Assembly: GCA_964469055.1 (NCBI GenBank)
Contig: CAYXXN010000090.1
Coordinates: 1 to 11,844, forward strand
Reading direction: 5' to 3'
DNA length: 11,844 bases
Source: CAYXXN01 sp964469055
Lineage (GTDB): Bacteria > Acidobacteriota > Thermoanaerobaculia > Multivoradales > JAHEKO01
The notes beneath the pieces were generated by a model that saw only the letters and a list, made by a program, of their open reading frames with translations, was not told where the DNA came from and did not search any database. The position numbers and the translations under genes are program-made. Of this stretch, positions 6,250 through 11,844 are shown one piece after another; position 1 is the stretch's first letter, and each line of letters begins with the position of its first letter.

Positions 6250-8649
6250 ATGACGCCGCTCTTCTCGCCGGCCACACTCGCCGGCCTCGAGCTGCCGGCG
6301 GTCCTCGCCCTGCTCTCGGAGCTGGCGGCGACCGACGTCGGGCACACCGCGGCGCTGGCGCTGGCGCCGGCCGCGAGCGAGGAGGAGCTGGCGGCGCGGC
6401 GACGGCGCTACGAGGAGGCCGTGCTGCTCCTCATCGAGGGCCGGCTCGTGCCTTCGTTCGAGGAGCCGCTGCTGCCGGTCTTCGAACGCCTCGCCACGAC
6501 GCAGCTCGATCCTACGGCGGCCGACCTGCTCCTCTTGGCGGACCTCCTGAGCGCGAGCCGCGACGTCGCGGCGCGCATCCTGGCGGGCGCGGCGAGCTTC
6601 CCCGAGCTCGGGACGGCGGGGCGCGCGCTCCCGGAGGTCGAGCCTCTGCGGCGGCGCATCGCCGCCGTCTTCGACCGCCGCGGGCGGGTGAAGGACGACG
6701 CCTCGCCGGCGCTCGCCAAGCTGCGCGCCCGCGTGCGCGGCGTGCGCGAGGGGCTGCACCGCGATCTCCAGGGGACGCTCTCCCGCTACCAGGAGCACCT
6801 CGCCGAGGAGACGATCCCGCTGCACGAGGGGCGTCTCGTGCTGCTGGTCAAGACCGGCGCCCGTGGGCAGCTACGCGGGCTCGTGCACGGTCGCTCGGGC
6901 AGCGGCAAGAGCGTCTACTTCGAGCCGCTCGAGCTCGTCGAGGGCAACAACCGGCTCTCCGAGGCGATCGCCGAGGAGGAGGAGGAGCGCTCCCGCATCG
7001 TGGCCGAGCTGCTGGCAGCGGCGCGGGCGGCCCTGCCGGCGCTCGCGGCGCACCGCGAGTTCGTGGCCGGGCTCGACCTGCTGCAGGCCGCGGCTCGGTT
7101 CGCCGAGCTCGCCCGCGGACGACTGGCCGAGGTCGCCGAGAGCGGGGAGCTGCGGCTCGTCGCCGCCCGCCATCCGCTCCTCGAGGCGGGCCTGGCCGCG
7201 CTGCGCGAGCGGGCGCTCGGCACGAGCGGCCACAGCGGGGCCGTCGTGCCTCTCGACCTCGAGCTCGACGGCGAGCGGCGGGTGCTGGTCGTGACCGGCC
7301 CCAACGCGGGCGGCAAGACGGTGGCGTTGAAGACGGTGGGTCTGCTGGCCCTGATGACGCAATGCGGTCTGCCGGTCCCCGCGGCGGCCGGCACGCGGCT
7401 GCCCTTTGTCGCCGCCGCCGTCGCCGCGCTGGGGGACGAGCAGGACCTCCTGGCCGACCGCTCGACCTTCAGCGCTCGGCTGCTGCGGCTGGGTGAGGCT
7501 TGGGAGGCGGCGGGACCAGGGGCCCTCGTCCTGCTCGACGAGCTGGGCTCGGGCACCGACCCCGAGGAGGGCGCCGCCTTGGCCGTGGCGCTGCTCGAGC
7601 GGTTGCTCGCCGGGGGCTGCCTCGCCGTGCTGACCACCCACCTCACCCGCCTGGCTGCGGCAGCGCTCGAGGCTGCAGGGGCGGCCTGCGCGGCGATGGA
7701 GTTCGACGGCGCGACGGGCGCCCCGACCTATCGCCTGCTCCCTGGGGCGCCCGGCGCCAGCGAGGCGCTGGCCCTGGCGCGGCGGCTGGGCCTGGATCCT
7801 GGCTGGATAGCTCGAGCGGAGAGCCTGCTCGAGCCGAAACACCGTGGGCTGCAGACCCTGTTACAGGAAGTGGAGAAGACGAGGCTTGAATTGGCAGAAA
7901 GAGTCAATGAAGTGGAAAGATTGAGAGGGGAACAACTGATTCAGGTAAGGGAGATGGAACGAGAGCGCTCTGAGCTGGTTTCCGAGCGGCGGGAGGTCGC
8001 TGGCCGGCTGAGGCGGGAGCTCGAGGCGTTTCGGTCGGAGGTGGCGGGGCGCCTGCGGGAGGAGGAAGGGCGCTTGCGGGAGGCCTTTGCCGAGGGGCGT
8101 CGAAAGGGCATCGCGGCCCAGGCGACCGACCGTCTGTTTGCCAATGTTCCTGCGGCACTGGTGGAGTTGGACAGCAGCCTACAATCGAGTGAAGTCGCTG
8201 TCGGGGAGCGAGTACGGCATAGAAGGCTTGGCTGGGAAGGAAAAGTGGAGAAATTGTTCGCGAATGGGTCTACGGCTGAGGTGGCCGTCGCCGGCAAGCG
8301 GGTGCGCTGCCCGGTGGCGGAGCTCTCCCCCGTGGCGGGCGAGGTCCAGCCGGCGCGACGAGCCTTGGGCTGGCGTTCGGAGGCGGCTCCTGCGCCGGAG
8401 CTGGTCGCCGAGCTCCACCTCATCGGCGAGCGGGTCGAGCCCGCTCTCGAGCGGCTAGACGCCTATCTCGACACCGCCCTCCTCGCCGGCCGGGGCGAGG
8501 TGCGCGTCGTCCACGGCCACGGCACCGGCCGGTTGAAGCAGGCCGTGCGCGCGCACCTGCGCGGCCATCCCGCCGTCGCCGCCTTCCGCGCCGGTGCCGC
8601 CAACGAGGGCGGCGACGGGGCGACGGTCGTGACGCTGCGCGGGGAGTGA
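6250..8649 (+). CDS. mutS2: MutS2: MutS-family ATPase with C-terminal Smr domain
   Basis: A 799-residue MutS2, close to the usual family length. MutS2 is a dimeric ATPase linked to suppression of homologous recombination and, in Bacillus, to binding collided ribosomes. The N-terminal core/lever region (residues about 1-330) includes the MutS2-type VHxxSxSG..FEPLELVExNNRL segment. The ATPase domain has Walker A GPNAGGKT (350-357), STFSARLLRL, Walker B LVLLDELGSGTDPEEG (Asp430, Glu431) and the switch His464 in TTHLTRLA. A charged coiled coil follows at about residues 535-640, then a KOW-like linker (GERVRHRRLGWEGKVEKL). The Smr domain is about residues 720-799 with HGHGTG at 755-760 and an FRAGAANEGGDGATVV end. 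The LDLRG motif of many Smr domains reads LHLIG here. ATG at 6250 begins the conserved N-terminus; the Shine-Dalgarno is weak. Part of the coiled-coil coding region has unusually low GC. dnaG follows after 27 bases. Confidence 0.96.
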   Translation: MTPLFSPATLAGLELPAVLALLSELAATDVGHTAALALAPAASEEELAARRRRYEEAVLLLIEGRLVPSFEEPLLPVFERLATTQLDPTAADLLLLADLLSASRDVAARILAGAASFPELGTAGRALPEVEPLRRRIAAVFDRRGRVKDDASPALAKLRARVRGVREGLHRDLQGTLSRYQEHLAEETIPLHEGRLVLLVKTGARGQLRGLVHGRSGSGKSVYFEPLELVEGNNRLSEAIAEEEEERSRIVAELLAAARAALPALAAHREFVAGLDLLQAAARFAELARGRLAEVAESGELRLVAARHPLLEAGLAALRERALGTSGHSGAVVPLDLELDGERRVLVVTGPNAGGKTVALKTVGLLALMTQCGLPVPAAAGTRLPFVAAAVAALGDEQDLLADRSTFSARLLRLGEAWEAAGPGALVLLDELGSGTDPEEGAALAVALLERLLAGGCLAVLTTHLTRLAAAALEAAGAACAAMEFDGATGAPTYRLLPGAPGASEALALARRLGLDPGWIARAESLLEPKHRGLQTLLQEVEKTRLELAERVNEVERLRGEQLIQVREMERERSELVSERREVAGRLRRELEAFRSEVAGRLREEEGRLREAFAEGRRKGIAAQATDRLFANVPAALVELDSSLQSSEVAVGERVRHRRLGWEGKVEKLFANGSTAEVAVAGKRVRCPVAELSPVAGEVQPARRALGWRSEAAPAPELVAELHLIGERVEPALERLDAYLDTALLAGRGEVRVVHGHGTGRLKQAVRAHLRGHPAVAAFRAGAANEGGDGATVVTLRGE

Positions 8650-8672
8650 GGGGCCGGGTATATTGGCCCTTC
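8648..8672 (+). promoter_or_regulatory. Intercistronic hairpin with an AT-rich loop between mutS2 and dnaG
   Basis: The RNA can form an eight-pair stem, GAGGGGCC with GGCCCTTC (one G-U pair), around a nine-base loop GGGTATATT. It fills nearly the whole gap and ends four bases before the dnaG ATG, where a Shine-Dalgarno would be expected but none is clear. The loop also contains TATATT (8659-8664), a possible -10 without a matching -35. It may control dnaG translation or RNA processing (inference). Confidence 0.4.
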
Positions 8673-8676
8673 GGGC

Positions 8677-10494
8677 ATGTCCCTCGGCAACGTCCACCTG
8701 ACGCCGCAGCTCGTGCAGGCGGTGCGCGACGCCGTCGAGATCGTCGACATCGCCTCCGGCTATACCCGGCTGACCAAGGCGGGGAAGCGCTACAAGGGTC
8801 TGTGCCCCCTGCACAAGGAGAAGACGCCGTCGTTCTCGGTCGAGCCGCAGCAGGGTCTCTTCTACTGCTTCGGCTGCGGTCAGGGGGGCGACGCGATCCG
8901 TCTCCACCAGCTCCTATCGGGCGACGATTTCGCAGCCACGATCGAGGCCCTGGCTCGGCGCTACGGCATCCCGCTGCCCACCCGTCACGTCGCGGCTCAG
9001 GGCGCGCGCCGCGAGCCCGATCTCGAAGCGGTGCTCGAGCGGGCGGCGGACTTCTTCCGCGCCGAGCTGGCGAGAGCCGCGGAGCCCCGCAGCTACCTCG
9101 AAGGGCGGGGCATCGCGGCGGAGCTCGCCGAGCGCTACGGTCTGGGCTACGCGCCGCCCGGCTGGCGCAACCTGCTCGAAGCGTTGCGCGGCGCGGTGCC
9201 CGTGGCGGAGCTCGAGGCGGCCGGCCTCGCCGCGCGCCCGGAGAAGGGTGGCGAGCCCTACGATCGCTTCCGCCATCGCCTCCTCTTCCCGATTCGCACC
9301 GCCGCGGGCCGACTGGTGGGCTTCGGCGGCCGTGCCTTGGACGACGACCCGGCCAAGTACTTGAACACGGCCGAGACGGAGCGCTTCCACAAGGGCTCCT
9401 TGCTCTACGGCCTCGACCAGGCCAAGCGCGCCATCCGCGAGCGCGGACGGGTGCTGCTGGTAGAGGGCTACTTCGATGTCCTGGGCGCCGTCGCGACGGG
9501 TCTCGAGGAGACGGTGGCCAGCATGGGGACCGCCTTGACCGCGGACCAGGCGCGCCTCCTGGCGCGCTACGCCGACGAGGTGGTGGTGGGCTACGACGGC
9601 GACGAGGCCGGCGAGCGGGCCTACCGGCGGGCGCTGCCGCTGCTCCTGGGCGAGGGCGTGGCGGTACGGCGCCTGCGGCTGGCGGCGGGCGAGGACCCCG
9701 ACTCGCTGCGCCTGCGCGAGGGGCCAGAGGCGCTGGCCCGGGCGGTGGCCGAGGCCCCGGACGCCGTCTCCTCGGAGATCGAGCGCCTGACGCCCGGCGG
9801 CGTCGGCGCCGAGCCCCGGCGGCAGGCGACGGCGGCCAAGGCGGTGGGCGAGCTCCTGGCGCCGATCCGTGACTCGGTGCTGCGCTACGCCTACTCGCGC
9901 CAGGCAGCGGACCGGCTGGTGCTCCCCGCCGAGGTGCTCTGGCGCCGGGTGGGCGGCGAGGCGACCCGGCTGACCGGCGGCGCCTCGGCCCGTCCTGGCG
10001 CCGCCATTCCGGCAGGTCCCGGCGGCGCCGCGACGGCCACTCCGGCAGCGGCGGGCGGGGTGGCGGAGGTCCGGAGCCTCGAGGAGCGCCTCCTGCAGCT
10101 CTTCCTGGGAGGCGAGGCGAACTTGCCGGCGCCCCCGGAGCTGCCTCCGGCCGATGCCTTCTTCCAGCCGGAATGCCGGCATATTTATGCGGTGTTTCTC
10201 GATTTGTACGGGGAAGGAGGCGTTCGTCCCGAGCCGCGGGCGGTCCTGGGGAAGCTCGCCGCCGAGCCGGCCGCCGTTGACCGGATGGCCCGACTTCTGC
10301 TAGAAGATTCGGTCGGCTCGCGGTCCGGAGAGCTGCGCGAGTCGATCCGTCAGCTGCGCCGGCGCTGGCTGCAGCAGCGGCAACGGGAGCTGGCGGCGGC
10401 GATCGCCGACGCGCAGCGTTCCGGTGACGAGGAGCGGCTCGAACGCCTCATTCGCGAAAAAACCGCACTGAGCCTGGACCTGCATCGTCCGTAG
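8677..10494 (+). CDS. dnaG: DNA primase DnaG
   Basis: A 605-residue bacterial primase that makes RNA primers at the replication fork in partnership with DnaB helicase. The N-terminal zinc-binding domain has Cys43-x2-His46 (CPLHKEKTPSFSV) and Cys64-x2-Cys67 (YCFGCGQGGD). The RNA polymerase domain includes FGGRALDDDPAKYLNTAET and KGSLLYGLDQAK. The TOPRIM metal site shows Glu263 (LLVEGYFDVL) and Asp307/Asp309 (YDGDEAG). An Ala/Gly/Pro-rich linker at about residues 426-464 joins it to the C-terminal helicase-binding region (LEERLLQLFLGG...FFQPECRHIYAVF). The ATG at 8677 fits the usual short lead-in to the VRDAVEIVDIASGY segment, though no clear Shine-Dalgarno is present. It lies 27 bases after mutS2 and 44 bases before rpoD, keeping the conserved dnaG-rpoD order. 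A short patch near the 3' end (10178-10212) uses AT-ending codons that are unusual for this gene. Confidence 0.98.
   Translation: MSLGNVHLTPQLVQAVRDAVEIVDIASGYTRLTKAGKRYKGLCPLHKEKTPSFSVEPQQGLFYCFGCGQGGDAIRLHQLLSGDDFAATIEALARRYGIPLPTRHVAAQGARREPDLEAVLERAADFFRAELARAAEPRSYLEGRGIAAELAERYGLGYAPPGWRNLLEALRGAVPVAELEAAGLAARPEKGGEPYDRFRHRLLFPIRTAAGRLVGFGGRALDDDPAKYLNTAETERFHKGSLLYGLDQAKRAIRERGRVLLVEGYFDVLGAVATGLEETVASMGTALTADQARLLARYADEVVVGYDGDEAGERAYRRALPLLLGEGVAVRRLRLAAGEDPDSLRLREGPEALARAVAEAPDAVSSEIERLTPGGVGAEPRRQATAAKAVGELLAPIRDSVLRYAYSRQAADRLVLPAEVLWRRVGGEATRLTGGASARPGAAIPAGPGGAATATPAAAGGVAEVRSLEERLLQLFLGGEANLPAPPELPPADAFFQPECRHIYAVFLDLYGEGGVRPEPRAVLGKLAAEPAAVDRMARLLLEDSVGSRSGELRESIRQLRRRWLQQRQRELAAAIADAQRSGDEERLERLIREKTALSLDLHRP
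10277..10306 (+). promoter_or_regulatory. Candidate internal promoter for rpoD inside dnaG
   Basis: TTGACC (10277-10282), an 18-base spacer and TAGAAG (10301-10306) match the sigma70 consensus at five of six and four of six places. The -10 overlaps a rare CTA leucine codon. It lies about 230 bases before rpoD. By analogy, E. coli rpoD has promoters inside dnaG; here this is a sequence match only. Confidence 0.35.
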
Positions 10495-10506
10495 GTCCGG
10501 CGTCGT

Positions 10507-10522
10507 ACCGCCTCCCGGCGGT
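10507..10522 (+). other. Small hairpin between dnaG and rpoD
   Basis: ACCGCC-TCCC-GGCGGT forms a six-pair stem with a four-base loop, followed by TTA and then the rpoD Shine-Dalgarno. The T-run is only three bases counting the stem end, too short for a strong terminator. It could be an attenuator, an RNA-processing site, or a structure that affects ribosome access to rpoD. Confidence 0.35.
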
Positions 10523-10524
10523 TT

Positions 10525-10529
10525 AGGAG
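10525..10529 (+). promoter_or_regulatory. Ribosome-binding site that decides the rpoD start
   Basis: AGGAG lies nine bases before a TTG at 10539. An in-frame TAG at 10524 closes the frame upstream, so TTG 10539 is the first usable start. The later in-frame ATG at 10575 has only a weak purine stretch (GAAGAG) in front of it. Confidence 0.65.
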
Positions 10530-10538
10530 CATTGTCCC

Positions 10539-11844
<1,306 letters not shown>

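Noticed and set aside
8180..8185. TACAAT as a -10 element inside mutS2
   Set aside because: No acceptable -35 hexamer is present 16-18 bases upstream, so it is kept only as part of the low-GC patch observation.
8646..9872. A 408-codon plus-strand frame overlapping dnaG
   Set aside because: It is a shadow frame with Arg/Gly-rich content. The dnaG frame has the zinc finger and TOPRIM residues.

Overview
This is a high-GC bacterial chromosomal window with strongly GC-biased third codon positions. It holds eight protein genes, two of them cut by the window edges, plus one very small gene. I see no rRNA, tRNA, CRISPR array, insertion sequence or phage gene. The gene set is mostly core: lepA, mutS2, dnaG and rpoD. 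Some details recall Acidobacteriota, possibly the Thermoanaerobaculia: the LHLIG form of the MutS2 Smr motif, a secreted protein ending in PVELMSFEVE, and the style of the DUF885 peptidase. This placement is inference from memory of protein families, not a phylogeny.

Layout. Positions 1-2713 (+) form a probable operon: the 3' nine-tenths of lepA, then a membrane-anchored SGNH/GDSL hydrolase whose GTG start overlaps the lepA stop, then a 52-residue single-span membrane protein of the DUF5989 type. Positions 2800-4623 (+) encode an exported DUF885 zinc-peptidase-like protein with its own Shine-Dalgarno. Positions 4635-5294 (-) encode a small secreted beta-rich protein, convergent with the DUF885 gene. 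The 207-base divergent region 5295-5501 carries one well-formed sigma70-like promoter on each strand. Positions 5502-6212 (+) encode a protein with a histone H1-like basic tail, a DUF4287-like domain and an SRPBCC-like domain. Positions 6250-11844 (+) are mutS2, dnaG and the first three quarters or so of rpoD, closely spaced.

How the genes fit together. dnaG followed by rpoD is the conserved core of the macromolecular-synthesis operon (rpsU-dnaG-rpoD in E. coli). Here mutS2 takes the upstream place, so a ribosome-rescue/anti-recombination ATPase, primase and the primary sigma factor may be co-transcribed. Candidate control points are a hairpin between mutS2 and dnaG, a candidate internal promoter near the dnaG 3' end, and a small hairpin just before the rpoD ribosome-binding site. 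The lepA-SGNH-DUF5989 end joins a translation factor to a probable envelope-modification pair whose usual partners (carbamoyltransferase, SxtJ) are not in view.

I did not find a convincing wholly new multi-gene system. The most interesting points are a sharp low-GC patch inside mutS2, an extra P-loop-like motif in the MutS2 core, the SGNH-DUF5989 pair, the histone-tailed SRPBCC protein, and possible transcription and RNA-structure signals in mutS2-dnaG-rpoD.
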